Shown: piece after piece, positions 7,364-20,800 of the stretch
Layout of the letters: each line of letters opens with the position of its first letter
Position numbering within the stretch: position 1 is the first letter of the stretch
IMG/VR virus record: IMGVR_UViG_3300027833_000075
Location: 1 to 49,121 of that record
Strand: one strand, 5' to 3'
DNA length: 49,121 bases
Source of the DNA: a virus
Made by a program: the position numbers and the translations under genes
The notes under the pieces: model-generated
The model's input: the letters and a program-made list of their open reading frames with translations, nothing else
What the model was told of the DNA's origin: nothing
Database searches by the model: none

Positions 7364-10300
7364 ATGGCAGTTAATAGTAGACAAAATAATTTATTCGCGG
7401 CAGAGGACTGGGCAGTAGCATATCAGGCATATAGCCAAGTAGACTTTCAAGCATATGACTTCGACACCATTAGAAATGCAATGGTCGAATACATCAAAAC
7501 TAACTTCCCGGAAAACTTTAATGACTACACCGAAAGTTCAGAATTTATTGCAATCATCGAATTGCTTGCCTACCTCGGGCAAAGTATTGCATTCAGAATG
7601 GATGTTAATACAAGAGAAAACTTTTTAGAAACGGCTGAGAGAAGAGACTCCGTATTTAAACTTGCAAGACAGTTAGGTTATAATCCAAAACGAAATATTC
7701 CTGCAAGTGGATTAATGAAAATTGTAAGTGTTGCAACCACAGAGCCATTAACAGATAGTTCAGGTGCAAGTATAAACGATAAGACTATTAGTTGGAGTGA
7801 TTCAAACAATCCTGATAGTTACGAGCAATTTTTAACTATTTTAAATAGTGCATTTGGTAATGTTAACAGATTTAGTAAGCCTGTAAAAACAGGAACAGTG
7901 GGTGGTATTATAACTGATAGATACGACATCAACACACCTGTTGCTTCGCCACTAGCACATGGCTTTGGTGTAAATGTTAACGGTATCAACAGAAACTTTG
8001 AATTTGTAAACGTTGACTTTGAGGACTCAGGCGTGTTTTTTGAAAAGCACCCAGACCCTACGAATAACTTTTCAATAGTTCACAGAAATGATGGACTAGG
8101 AGCGTTGAGTAAAAATACTGGCTTCTTTATGTTATTCAAGCAAGGTATACTTTCAGAAACTACATACGATTTTACTACGCCTATAGAAAATAGACAACAG
8201 GATATTGCTATTGCTGATATCAATGAACAAGATGTATACTTGTCTGAGATAGACACAGCAGGAACAGTAATAACTAAGTGGACAAAAGTGCCAAACACAG
8301 TTGGACAAACGTTGATGTATAATAACAAGGCTAAAAATACGCCATTGTTATATGCTGTTCAAAATTTAGGCACAGGCGGTATTAGATTACAATTTGCTGA
8401 TGGCAACTTTGCAAATGTTCCTATGGGTACATATGTAGCACAGTACAGAGTTAGTGACAACGAAAGATTTACAATGCAACCCGATGATGTTAGGTCTGTG
8501 GTATCTACTATTCCATACTTAACACAAGACGGCAAGCAACATACATTAACAATTACAACAAGATTAGAGAAAGCAATCTCTAATAGTTTGCCTGCAGAAA
8601 CACTTGCTGGTATTAAGGAAAGAGCACCACAGGCGTATTATGCCCAAGACAGAATGGTTACAGCTCAAGACTACCAAGTTCTTCCTTTAGCAAAAAGCAC
8701 AAACATTGAAAAATTAAAAGTTACAAATAAAACACATGCTGGGCATAGTAGATATATTGATATTACAGACCCTACTAGTACTTTCCAAACTACTACAAGT
8801 ATTGCAGAAGACGGTGCATTGTATGAAGAGGCAAGTAACTCCAGCGATGCATTTACAATAACTACAACAAATACAGCTCAGGACTTTATAAACACAAGGT
8901 TCCCACAAATTATTAAGAACTTAAAACTTAATGATTTTATTTACAGCACATTTAGAACTAAGGTCAAAGAAGTTCCTGCTTATAACGGAATGTTCGATAT
9001 ATCATTGTATGGCATATCATGGAACACATTACCTAGAAAAAGTAATGGCGAGTTTGGGTACTTAACAGAAATATACACAGCAGGTGGAACTGAAACTGAT
9101 GTGAATAATTCAAACTCACTGTTTAAAATTATACAGCCGGGATACATGTTAAAGTTTTACGATCCAACAGACAAAACAATTTACGAGTGGGTCAAAGTTA
9201 TCAGTATAGATAACAACGGTGTTAGGAACTCAGCAAGTAGTACAATAAACGGGCCTATCAAACTTAACAAGAAAGTTAACAACGGATGGAAGTGTGACGA
9301 GCTAATTGTTATACTTAGAAAAACATTATTTGCTCTAGAAGAAGCAAATTTAAAAACTGCTATGGAAGCCAGACGTACATTTGGTATGCGGTTTATGCCT
9401 AGCGATAATAGGTATTACATTGTTGAAAATAATAACCTAAGTGCAGAAAAAGAATTTAGTGCCGCTGGTACTGGTGATGTAACTGGTACTGGAAAAGATG
9501 CAAGTTGGATTATAAAATTCAATTATGTAAACGTAGATACATTATCATATAGATATGATATAGAAATTAGAGGCACACAATTTGTTTTTGAAAGTTTAGA
9601 AGATGTTAGATTTTATAATGTTAATGAAAACAGGATTCAAGATAACGCAACTGGTTTAGCAAAATTCGATTCTATTGAATTGCCCACATTAAATATTAAG
9701 CCTAGTTTTGTAGAAGGCTTTTCGTGGGTAGATGAAGACGGTACCACACAAGGCGACAGATGGTATTTAGGCACAACTGGATCGTACTTTACTAATATAC
9801 CGTTAATTTCTAGAAGCGTTAAACATTACGATATACAAGTTTCAGTTTCGTCTAACTTCGGAATATACACAAACGGAACAGTGGGATCATTTGTACTACC
9901 AACAGAAATAGAATTAGGAACTAGTGACTCGACGACTGACAATGGAAACGTTGTAGTAGTTGCAGACACAGGCGTTGTAAATTCGTTACCAACAGTTAAA
10001 GTACGATTTGATGGCTCAACGTTTGGTGGCAACATACTAGATTCGCAAGGACGTATAGCATTTAGATATGCAGACGCCAGTAATGCACCAGCAGATTATG
10101 TACTATCAGTATCAGATGTAAGTGGTATTGCGCCAGCTGGAGTAAATTTCTTATTACTAGATATTAATGGTAATACAACTCCTACGGCGGCGGACATAAC
10201 AACCCAAACAGGCAACATCCAGGTAAACTTAAATGCACGACATCATTATGCTGTAGACAATACAACTAGAAACAACAGAAGTGATAATGTGTCAATTAAA

Positions 10301-11812
10301 TATGTTAACGACAACAGCAGATTAGAATCGCCGATTGTTTATAGTGCTATAGGAAACTTTAGTTACCCAGATGGATATACAGATCCTAAGAAGGTAAAAG
10401 TTACGCCTGTTAATACACAATCATCTGACAGTCCAGATAATCCAATTCAGTTTGAACAGTTTGTTGGTGAAGATGATATTGTGTTGTTTGAAAATTACGA
10501 AGACTTCGATGGCTACACATATACTAGACCTGTTAAAGCAGGAATATTAGATTTACGAAAAGAAATTGGAATTAATTTTAGTGCTGATATGACATATATC
10601 GCAGGTGACTCTATCGGTGATGCTACTGTAGAACCTAGGACAGGCGTAACACATGCAACCGCAGATTACGACTTCTTTTTAGTTAGAAACAAAACAGTTG
10701 TTAATCTATTTAACAATACAAAGGGATCAGAAACTTCTAAAGGTTTGCATAACAAAAAGATTTATGCTAAAGATACCGGGAAGGTATTTATTTTAACTAA
10801 AAGTAGTACAGACTTATCTAGAGTTAGTAACTACGAAAGCTCGTCCCATTTCGCTAAGAAAGGAAGAAGTTTTACGCAGAATACACAATCACAAAGACAA
10901 AACGGTGTTATATTTAAATGGACTCATGTTGCAGATAATAGCATGAGAATTGATCCTAGTGTTAGTAATGTACATGAATTTTTTGTACTTACTTCTACAT
11001 ATTGGACAGATATGCAGGCATATATTAAAGTACCAGGAACAGCATTTCCAACAGCACCTACTAGTTCTGAATTAGAAAATGAGTTTGCAGTATTGCAAGA
11101 CTTTAAATCCGCTAGTGACCAACTAGTATTTAAGAGCGGTAGATTTAAACTTATATTCGGAACTGATGCGGCAGATGAACTACAAGCAAAATTTAAAGTT
11201 GTTAGATTGCCAGGCACAAGTTTAAGTGATAATGAAATTAAGACAAAAGTAGTAGGAGCCATTAATGCTTATTTTGATATTGAAAATTGGGATTTTGGAG
11301 ACACATTCTACTTTACAGAATTAAGTAGTTACATACATCAACAAGTTGGTAATTCTATCGGCAGTATTGTTATTGTACCAACAAAGGCTTCCGGCGTGTT
11401 CGGAGACTTATTCCAAGTTAAAGCGGATGCAGATGAATTATTTTTAAGTACAGCAGGCATCGACCAAGTTGATGTTGTAGATAAATTGACACATGGTAAT
11501 ATTAAGCCTAACAAGTCAAGTACTGGACTATTAACAACATACAATGGTGTTGAAAGTGAAGTAGGCCCGTATGCCATTAATGGATATTATCCGTTATATG
11601 CTTCAGCTGAAGCGGCAAATTTTGCAGGTGACGGAACAAGTCATACTCACACATTCTTTGGGCAAACATTTTATATGCCTAACGGTGTAACATACTATCA
11701 CGGTACTTATGTACTGGATCAAAGTGTAGCGGACACTACATTAGGTAATACAATTACTTTAAATAATACTGTTGGCAACTCAGGTAGCTCAACAGATAAC
11801 AGCGGATATTAG
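7364..11812 (+). CDS. gp6: Baseplate wedge protein gp6, greatly enlarged
   Basis: In T4, gp6 (660 aa) forms the iris ring that holds the wedges together; this homologue has 1482 aa. The N-terminal 20-115 residues carry the family signature: a long helix-rich segment with YTESSEFIAIIELLAYLGQS, FRMDVNTRENFLETAERRDSV and KLARQLGYNPKRNIPASG. A baseplate-J-like core follows (ERAPQAYYAQDRMVTAQDYQVLPL, ~420-450). The extra ~700 residues are beta-rich insertions. A motif near residues 1426-1445 (SHTHTFFGQTFYMPNG) recurs in marine phage structural proteins. The gene starts 1 nt after gp25 with only a weak ribosome site, implying coupling to gp25. Confidence 0.85.
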   Translation: MAVNSRQNNLFAAEDWAVAYQAYSQVDFQAYDFDTIRNAMVEYIKTNFPENFNDYTESSEFIAIIELLAYLGQSIAFRMDVNTRENFLETAERRDSVFKLARQLGYNPKRNIPASGLMKIVSVATTEPLTDSSGASINDKTISWSDSNNPDSYEQFLTILNSAFGNVNRFSKPVKTGTVGGIITDRYDINTPVASPLAHGFGVNVNGINRNFEFVNVDFEDSGVFFEKHPDPTNNFSIVHRNDGLGALSKNTGFFMLFKQGILSETTYDFTTPIENRQQDIAIADINEQDVYLSEIDTAGTVITKWTKVPNTVGQTLMYNNKAKNTPLLYAVQNLGTGGIRLQFADGNFANVPMGTYVAQYRVSDNERFTMQPDDVRSVVSTIPYLTQDGKQHTLTITTRLEKAISNSLPAETLAGIKERAPQAYYAQDRMVTAQDYQVLPLAKSTNIEKLKVTNKTHAGHSRYIDITDPTSTFQTTTSIAEDGALYEEASNSSDAFTITTTNTAQDFINTRFPQIIKNLKLNDFIYSTFRTKVKEVPAYNGMFDISLYGISWNTLPRKSNGEFGYLTEIYTAGGTETDVNNSNSLFKIIQPGYMLKFYDPTDKTIYEWVKVISIDNNGVRNSASSTINGPIKLNKKVNNGWKCDELIVILRKTLFALEEANLKTAMEARRTFGMRFMPSDNRYYIVENNNLSAEKEFSAAGTGDVTGTGKDASWIIKFNYVNVDTLSYRYDIEIRGTQFVFESLEDVRFYNVNENRIQDNATGLAKFDSIELPTLNIKPSFVEGFSWVDEDGTTQGDRWYLGTTGSYFTNIPLISRSVKHYDIQVSVSSNFGIYTNGTVGSFVLPTEIELGTSDSTTDNGNVVVVADTGVVNSLPTVKVRFDGSTFGGNILDSQGRIAFRYADASNAPADYVLSVSDVSGIAPAGVNFLLLDINGNTTPTAADITTQTGNIQVNLNARHHYAVDNTTRNNRSDNVSIKYVNDNSRLESPIVYSAIGNFSYPDGYTDPKKVKVTPVNTQSSDSPDNPIQFEQFVGEDDIVLFENYEDFDGYTYTRPVKAGILDLRKEIGINFSADMTYIAGDSIGDATVEPRTGVTHATADYDFFLVRNKTVVNLFNNTKGSETSKGLHNKKIYAKDTGKVFILTKSSTDLSRVSNYESSSHFAKKGRSFTQNTQSQRQNGVIFKWTHVADNSMRIDPSVSNVHEFFVLTSTYWTDMQAYIKVPGTAFPTAPTSSELENEFAVLQDFKSASDQLVFKSGRFKLIFGTDAADELQAKFKVVRLPGTSLSDNEIKTKVVGAINAYFDIENWDFGDTFYFTELSSYIHQQVGNSIGSIVIVPTKASGVFGDLFQVKADADELFLSTAGIDQVDVVDKLTHGNIKPNKSSTGLLTTYNGVESEVGPYAINGYYPLYASAEAANFAGDGTSHTHTFFGQTFYMPNGVTYYHGTYVLDQSVADTTLGNTITLNNTVGNSGSSTDNSGY

Positions 11813-11820
11813 GAAAAAAC

Positions 11821-14800
11821 ATGGCTGATAAGCAAATAAGTAAGTTGCCTGGACAAGGGCAAACTACAGTATTAAAGAACTTTTTTGAAACTACAGTAGA
11901 ACAGTTATTCAGTAAGAGCAATATTGAAACAATTTCCGCTTATGTTGGACGTAAAGAACCAGATCAGTTTGACTCTAGTAGGGACCATTACATTACTGAG
12001 CCAGATGCTAGTAGACAAAAGTATAGTTTAGAGCCAGCAATAAACACAATTGATGCAACCACAGGGCGTTCAACTAACATACTTTTTTACGAAGATTTTG
12101 TTAACCAAATAAAAAGTTATGGTGTAGATACAAAAAATGAAAACGTGTTGTTCGATACGAACTTTTATAGTTTCTTACCGCCAATTGATTACGACAAATT
12201 AGTTAATTTCCAAGAATATTTTTGGAGCCCAGAAGGGCCAAATAAACTTGCAATAAGTGGAACAGCACAATCTACAATTAACATTTTAAAAGATGTTATT
12301 GGCAAAAAGGAATACACTTCACCTAATGGCGTAACACTTAAAAACGGTGCTGTTATAGAATTCGAAGGAACACATGTTATTCCTGCTTCATATCTCAATA
12401 ATCGTTATATTGTTGAAGGTGTAGGCGAAAGTATAGTTTTGTATTTGAAGGATCAAAACTTCAGTGCTATATTTTCCACACCAGCATTTACACCATGGGA
12501 CGAAGAGCTTATAACTGAAGAGACAACACTTATAGCAACAACTATACCTTCAGGATCAATATCTGCTTCTGCATTACTACTAGAAGACAACGGCACACCT
12601 AGACAGTATTACGATGAGTTTGGCGAAGTTGTTGAAAACGAATTTTTCACTAGTTTAGCCGATACAGATTTAAATGGTAATGCTTACTGGACAGGTTATG
12701 TTACTGGAGCTGACGGATTCTTATCGTACATGAATACAGGTCTATACGGCTTTGATGCTGAACCATGGGATGGTGGCAACACACAAAGTACTCCAGACTA
12801 CATGCTTATGCAAAGGGGAGCAGTTGATAACAACACTTGGAGTAGGATCAACTTTTGGCATCATAAAGACAGATTCATAGATTCAGGTACATCATTGCCT
12901 AGCAAAAATGTTAGAGCAAAACGCCCAATTCTAGAATTTAATAGAAACTTAGAATTATATAATTTTGGTACAACAGGATTAACCTTTAGTGCAGATTTAA
13001 GTGGTGCAGATTATACTAAAGCTGAAATACAAGGTAGACCGATTAGTGCGCCACTTGATAGCCAAGGCTTAAAAGTTGCTAACAAAATTGTGTTGCCAGA
13101 CGAAACAACTGCAATATCACAATATATCTATGTTGTGGAAGATACTCAAACACAAACGCTAAATGGAGCAGTTACTAGTTCCACTACAATTGTTTTAGAT
13201 AATAGCCAAGATGTTTATCCTGGTGCTAGAGTTACAGGTACTGGTATATCAGCTGGCTCAAACACTCTCGTAGACACAGTTGATACTGACACCAATACTG
13301 TTATATTAACTACAGCAGAAACTTTAGCAGACGGTGTTACATTAACATTTAGTAATAGAGTAAAACTAACAAGAATGCCACATGACACTAACCCTGTGGG
13401 TGCTGTCGACGGTGATGCTAACTTTATACCATGGACACCTACAGTAGGTGATACATTGCCAATACTATTCGGTAACACCCACCAAGGTAAAGAATATTAT
13501 TGGACTGGCACAAATTGGGAAGTTGGACAACGAAAGGCAAGTGTTAATACCGCACCTTTATTTAAGGCTTATGATTCTAAAAAACGTGCATTAGATGACG
13601 ACTTGCTTTACCCACAATCATCCTTCAAAGGAACTCCACTGTTTTCATATAAAACTGCTACAACTAGTACAGTTAACGATAGCGTTTTAGGTTTCCCATT
13701 AGAATATAGAAACTTCAATAACTTCAGTGAGATTGTATTTGAAAATAATATGTCGTCTGCTGTTATTAGTTATACACCATTTGGCGCTAATGCAACTAAC
13801 TTTGTAAAAGGCTACATATATTATAAGCAATCAAATACAGACGGAACAATAACTTATGACACAGCATGGCGTGGACATAAAGATCCGTTCAAGCAAAAAG
13901 TTGAAGATGACTATGAAGTAGCACAGGCTGATATTGATAACAGTAGAGTCCATTGGGAAATTACTGCTATACCATCAGATGTTAATGACATCAGAGTAAA
14001 AGTAAACGGCGAAAGAAGAACAGACTGGACATACAATGCTTCGTTAAAAACTATACAATTTAATGAATTTAATCTTACTAAAGATGCTACTATAAGAATT
14101 AGCACTCCTACTACAACAGGCTTGCTAGAAGATAAAGCAAGACATGGTAGATATGAGTTGCCTATAGGCTGGTATGCAAATACAAATAAAGACGATATTT
14201 TAAGTGTAAGTGAACCACAGTACTTAGAGCATGTTAAAACATATATCGAAGAACAAGAATTTATTTCAGGAGATGCATTAGGCGATAACAACTTTGTCGA
14301 CTTAGACGACGACAAGAAACTTGCAAACAAAATTGTACAAACAGATGACGATTTGTTAATGGCAGGCTTCCTTGTAAGTAACGATGCATTTAATATTGTA
14401 GACGCAATTAAGTTTAATGGAGATGAATATCTCAAGTACAAGAACAGATTTAAGAAAGAGACTAAGCGTTATATCAATACTACCGACACAACATCGATGA
14501 CCAACCATGCAATTTTGGAAGATGTTTTACAAAATGTTATAGCATATAATCCAGGCAAACTTGTATTTGATTATAGTTACATGTTAGCAATAGGCGATAG
14601 ATACGATGAAGAGATAGTTGTTATTAATAATATTGTACAAAAAGAATACACATTAACAAATTACTTAAATCTATCTAACATAGAAAACGCTATTCATGTT
14701 TATGACCAAGATGCAAACGGTAACGATGTACTATTATTAATAGACAAAGATTATACTATGACTGGTACTTCAGGAGTATGTACATTAACATTTACTACAG

Positions 14801-17800
14801 AGTATGATTTAACATTAGGTAGTTCAATTAAAATTAGATTCTTTAATAAGAATAGAGAAAGTGCTCAATGTCCGCCGACTACAGCGGCAATGGGAATTAC
14901 ACCTGTACATATACCAACAATGATGTTAGACACATCATTTGCTGATCCTATTAATGTTATTGTTGGACATGACGGAAGTAGAACAGTTGCAGATAACGAT
15001 AAGCAAGATGAAATTTTATTAGAATTTGAAAAGCGAGTTTACAATAGTGTACAGCAAGTTTATAGAAGTAGACCTTCATATCCTGACTTGAATGTGCATG
15101 ATGTTAGACCCGGCGCATTTAGAAATACTGGAATTGACAGAACAGCATACTATAATATTTTAAGAGAAAACTTTAATAAGTTTATTGCACGAAACGAAGC
15201 AGACTTTGTTGTTAACGAATACTATGATGCAGATAAGCCATTCAGTTGGAACTACAACTCAGGTACTACAGAACCTGGTTACTGGAGAGGAATATTTGAA
15301 GATTGTTTTGATACTGCTAGACCCCACACTCATCCATGGGAAATGTTAGGTCTTGTTAAAAAGCCAACTTGGTGGGACTCACAGTACATTACAACAACGT
15401 ATACCAACTACGGCAGTAATAACAAACCTATGTGGACTGACATCGAAGATGGTATAATTAGACAAGGTGATAACGAGAATTTAATTAATTCAGTATACAA
15501 AACTAATAATCCTTATGCTAGAATAGGACTAAAAGCAATGTTGCCAGTGGACGAAAATGCTAACTTATTAGCACCTGCAAACATTGCCAGCACATCATCA
15601 ACAACTAAAACTATATCATGGGTCCAAACAGAAACTGGTACAGCAACAGCCAACGCAACATCATTTGTAGGTACCACAGACGGGCTACACTTAAATGAAA
15701 GAACAGATGGCAATACTACATATGTTAATGTAACAACAAATAACATATTAAATCATGACATAGGCACATTCCCTATTAGTAATAGTACTGCATTTGTAGA
15801 AGACAAAGAATCAAAATACGCTATAAAAGTTACTGATGATACAACTAACGGCAACTATTATATACAGGCAAATACAACAGTAGCAACGGCTTTCACTGGT
15901 GCTACTACAACAGGCAGTACTCATAAAGGTATTGCAGTTAACGGTGCATTAGTATTCAACGAAGACTCAGGTGTTGCTATTGATACCAGTAATAACTGGC
16001 ACTACAATGCTATGTTCAGAAACGAAGTAGGCAGAGATTCTGCAGGCGGCAATCCAGACACAAATAATCGTTATGGATATGTACAACCTAGTCCACAAAC
16101 AGTTGGACTTACAGAATGGGATACATCTTCCCACAGTCCAATCGTCGGCTGGGCATTTGACGGCAACCCGATTTACGGACCATATGGCTACACTGATAGA
16201 TTAGACGACACTAGTGCAATTAAAAGATTAGATTCTGGTTACAGTTTGAGAACAGACTCAAGAGACACAATAGCATTGGGTGTAGGCGGAATGCCTACAG
16301 GCGAGTTCATAGAGGACTATGTGTGGGATTCATCAACAGGCGACTTGGATCCATTTAACGGACGCTTCATGGTTACACCAGAATTCCCAAGCGGTGTGTG
16401 GGCATATGTAGCCACTATAGATAGTGCAGGCGCTCCTGCTTACCCATATACTACTGGGCCTAAATTTAGATTCGCGCCAACAGACCTTGCAAACAATATA
16501 TTGGGTGCAGGAACATTTGCTACTGCTGGTACTGAAAATTACGAATTAGTAAATACACAAACAACAACATATACTGCTGACACAGTATCAACAGCAAACG
16601 AGTGGAAATTTGGCGATGGTGCACCAGTAGAAAATGCATGGAAGATGTCTGAGCAATATCCATTTGCATTAGCTGAAGCATTGTTCCTCACTAAACCAGG
16701 TAAGTTTGCAAGTGTATTTGCAGAACCAGAAAAAATTATTAGAAGTACAGCGAATTCACTACAACTTCTAGACAGTCAAACATTTAAACGTTATAAAGTT
16801 AAAGATGCAGTTGTACATGGTAACACTGCCGCTGATAATAAAACACTATTAACAAATACAGGTTATACACAATTTATAGATTCGTATTTACGCTTTAACG
16901 GTATAGATACAAAAACAGTATTTGCAGAACCATTTAAAACTGTTAATGGCAAACTAGGACACAAATTTGCTGGCTTTGTTGATAAAGACACAATGACAGT
17001 ATTCAGCGATAGTTATAGTACAACAGGTGATAGTTCAAGTTTAATACTTCCACATGAAGATATTCAGGTTAATATTCATGTTGGTCCATACGCAACAACA
17101 AATCAATATACAGGTGTAATGGTCGAACTCACTGAACAAGGATACTATAAAGTATCTGGTTACAGTAGTACTAAACGATTCTTTGAAATTGAAACAGCAA
17201 ACAAAGAAGGTAAACGTACAGAAGTAATGGTTGGCGGTGAAGCCGCAGACTTTGTACAGCATAGTAGCACACTTCAATATGTAGCAGGAGATATTATTAA
17301 GTCTGGGTATAATTATTTCCAAGCAAAATCAACAGTTCCTTTAGGAACACCTGTTACAGATACAGGCTACTATCAAAGACTTCCGTCATTGCCAATGGTT
17401 AATGCCGCTGAAGCAACTTACTACTTAGAAGGCACTGGTATAACAGAACGTGTAGAGTACGGCACAGTTTATAAAAATATAGGCGATGTATTTGAATTTT
17501 TAGCAGACTTAGGCAGAAAGCAAAAAGCATTAGGCTACGACTTTAACGATTATGATAATTCAATCGGTGATGTAAGCGACTGGATATATGCAGGTAAGCA
17601 ATTCTTATTCTGGAGTTTAGGAAAGTGGGCGGCTGGTAATACATTGAGCCTAAGCCCAATGGCAAGAAACATTAAATTTACTGCCGCTACAGGAAGAATA
17701 AGCGGAATAGATGAATCCAACAAAGGACAATTTAGCATACTTGATGAAACAGGCAAAAAGATATTGCCTGCAGATTGTGTTATAGTTAGAGACAGCAACA

Positions 17801-20800
17801 CAATAGAAGTAAGTCCTCCAGAAGGAAAACAAATCTTTGGTATTATTTTACATACAAATAATATAGAACATGCTATGCTTGTTAATAACAGAACTGTATT
17901 CGGCGATACTATTTACGACACAGTATTTGGGCATAGACAAAAACGATTAAAAATTAAAGGTAAGCGAACTGCAAACTGGACTGGTTCGTTAATGAGTGAA
18001 GGTTATTTAATAACCGATAATGGCTTGAAGCCAAACTATGATACACTTGCGGCAGACATAGGAAGATACAATGAAGTTGGCTATGTGCCAGTTGAAAGAC
18101 ATGTCTATGAAGCAAGTAGAAGACAATACGGATATAATGAAAGAAAGTATCTTAGAGAATTTGAACTTGTAGATGATAACCAGTTTGATTTCTACAACGG
18201 TATGATTAGAGACAAAGGTACTAAGTCGAGTATCGAAAAATTACTTAACAGTGATAAAGTTTTAGTACCAGGTAGCATAGCAGTATACGATGAGTGGGCT
18301 CTTAAGAACGGCGAATTCGGTGATGTTGAAAATACTCAACGTTTAGATATTAAAGTAGAAGATTCTGAAATTACAAGTGAAAACCAATTAATACAAATTG
18401 TTTATCCAGAAGATGTAGTTAGTGTAATCAGCGAAGTAGAAGTACTTGGTGCTACTACTAAGTTCTATAGTGTTCCTGTATTAGAAATTGAAGGTCCTCC
18501 AGCAGAGATTCCAGGAAGTTTTGCATACGGCGGCGGAACAACTGCCGAAGCATTAGTTAACCTAAACACAGACGGTACAATTAAAGATGTTGTTGTTACT
18601 GAACCTGGATACGGTTATACTATTAATCCTAGTGTAACAGTTGTTGCGGCACAGTTATTAACTGCAAACATTACAACATACTTCAGTAAGCCATATGCTA
18701 TTAGTAATTCATACCTAGATAACTCGGGTACATACTCAGGTAATGCATTAACAGGAATAAGTATAACGGATAATTTTTCAGCAAATGCATCTTCATTTAT
18801 TGACCTAAGTTCTTCTAGTAATATTAGTTTAGTTGCAGATGCAATTAATTTAAATGCTAATACAAATGCAAACGTTTCAGCAACAGTACTTACAATTAGT
18901 ACAAGTGTTGCAACTAACTACATGCTACAAATAGAAGGTAACGACTTTACATTAAGTAGTGCCAATGATGCACAAAAAGATGACCTTGTAAATAAATTAA
19001 AATTAGATAACTCCGCAAATATTATCCTCGACACAGGAACAAAACGTTTCCAACCTAGACAGCGATATAGTTTCGAGAGTGCGAATGCTACTACATCATC
19101 TGATGTTATTGTTAACGTAAACGGAGAAGCAGTAGATGAGTCTGGAAATTGGGTATTTGATTCTGGTAGTAGAACAACTATTACACCTACAGAAAGAACA
19201 GTAGCAGGCTCATTAACATACACCTTTGCTCCAATGTCAGGTAACGGATTATCACAAACAACACTAGCAAGTGGAAACATTGAACTAGAAAACTTGCAAG
19301 TAATAAACGGTAACTACCCACATATAGAAGTGCTTGTTAACGGAACATTATTAAGTGATGCATTAGAGACAGACGGAACAAATGGATTCCAAATTGATAA
19401 CATTGCTGGTACAGACAATGCTACAATTACATTTTATGATGTTACTAAATTGCCAGGCGGAGAGCTAAACGAGAATACGCCTATTACAGTTATTGAAAGA
19501 GCGTCAATAGACTTCCTCCCTGCATACCAGGGCGACTTACCAGGCAAAGGTTTAAACATTAAAGTTAAAGCCACTGATGCACTTGCGGCAAGACTTAAAC
19601 AACAACGAACATTAGAAATAACACCAGACGACTTATCAGATTCAACTATATTGATTGACGTGGATGACAGCGAGAGATTTATTCATAGACCAACAGATAT
19701 GAAATCTAAAAACTTGTGGCCCGTTACAAAAAATGTAAACTTCACAGGTGTTACAGATAGTAAGTACAGTCCTTTACCTAACGCAGGTTATATATCCTCA
19801 TATAATGTAGGATATCAAGCAATGGATTTACAAGACTTTACAAACTTGTTTGACATAGAATCACGTCCTGCAAGTAAGATACCACAAGAGAATGATGTAG
19901 TACATTTTGCTATAAGTGAACATGACGACTTTGATGCATACAAACTAGTAGAGCCTGCAAACAGTAATGTTGCTTACATTAAGTTTAATGAAGACAGGGG
20001 CACATCACTTTTATATACAGATGTAAGTTTAAACCAATATGCTAACATGAACGTGTTATCAGATGAAGCAAACATTACAAACTATTACGACAATGTTATA
20101 GCACTAAAACGTGACGGAATTGTAATGGATGATTTCTTTGCAAACATTGAACTTGCTAATGGCGAGAAAGCATATGACAATACTATAATGGAAGTTAATA
20201 GTCCTGTTGCATATTTCTTAAACGAAGATCAAATTATTAAGAATTCTATAACAATATCAGGCATTGGCTATAAAGAGCCACTAAGATTACTGATAGATAA
20301 AATTGAACCAACAGTAAGTGGTAATGTTTCGGCGGCAACATATTATGTTAATACTTCAGAAACGTTTGCTCTAGATGCCAACGTTGGTACGGGCAATACA
20401 GTTGACTTAACTTACACAGGAACAACTTCGATAAATGATTTAGAAGAAGGTTCGTATGTAACATTCACAGATGCAAGTTCAGGATCATTAAACGGTAATA
20501 CATATAAAACAAGTAATGTATCTGTAAGTCCTCCCACAATGGCAACAACATTAACTGGCACAACCGATACTGGAGTTTATTCTACAACAATTAACGGTAC
20601 AGTATCTAGTGCAACTACTATAGTTATAACAGCAACATCTACGTTAATTAGCATTGGACAAATTGTAAGTGGAACAGGTATTCCTGCAGACACAAAAGTT
20701 ACTTCAATTGACTCCGACGGTGTTACAATTGGATTGGATACAACAGTTTCGATAACAAGCGGCACAGATGTTCAGTTCTCTAAAAGAACTAGTAATTTTA

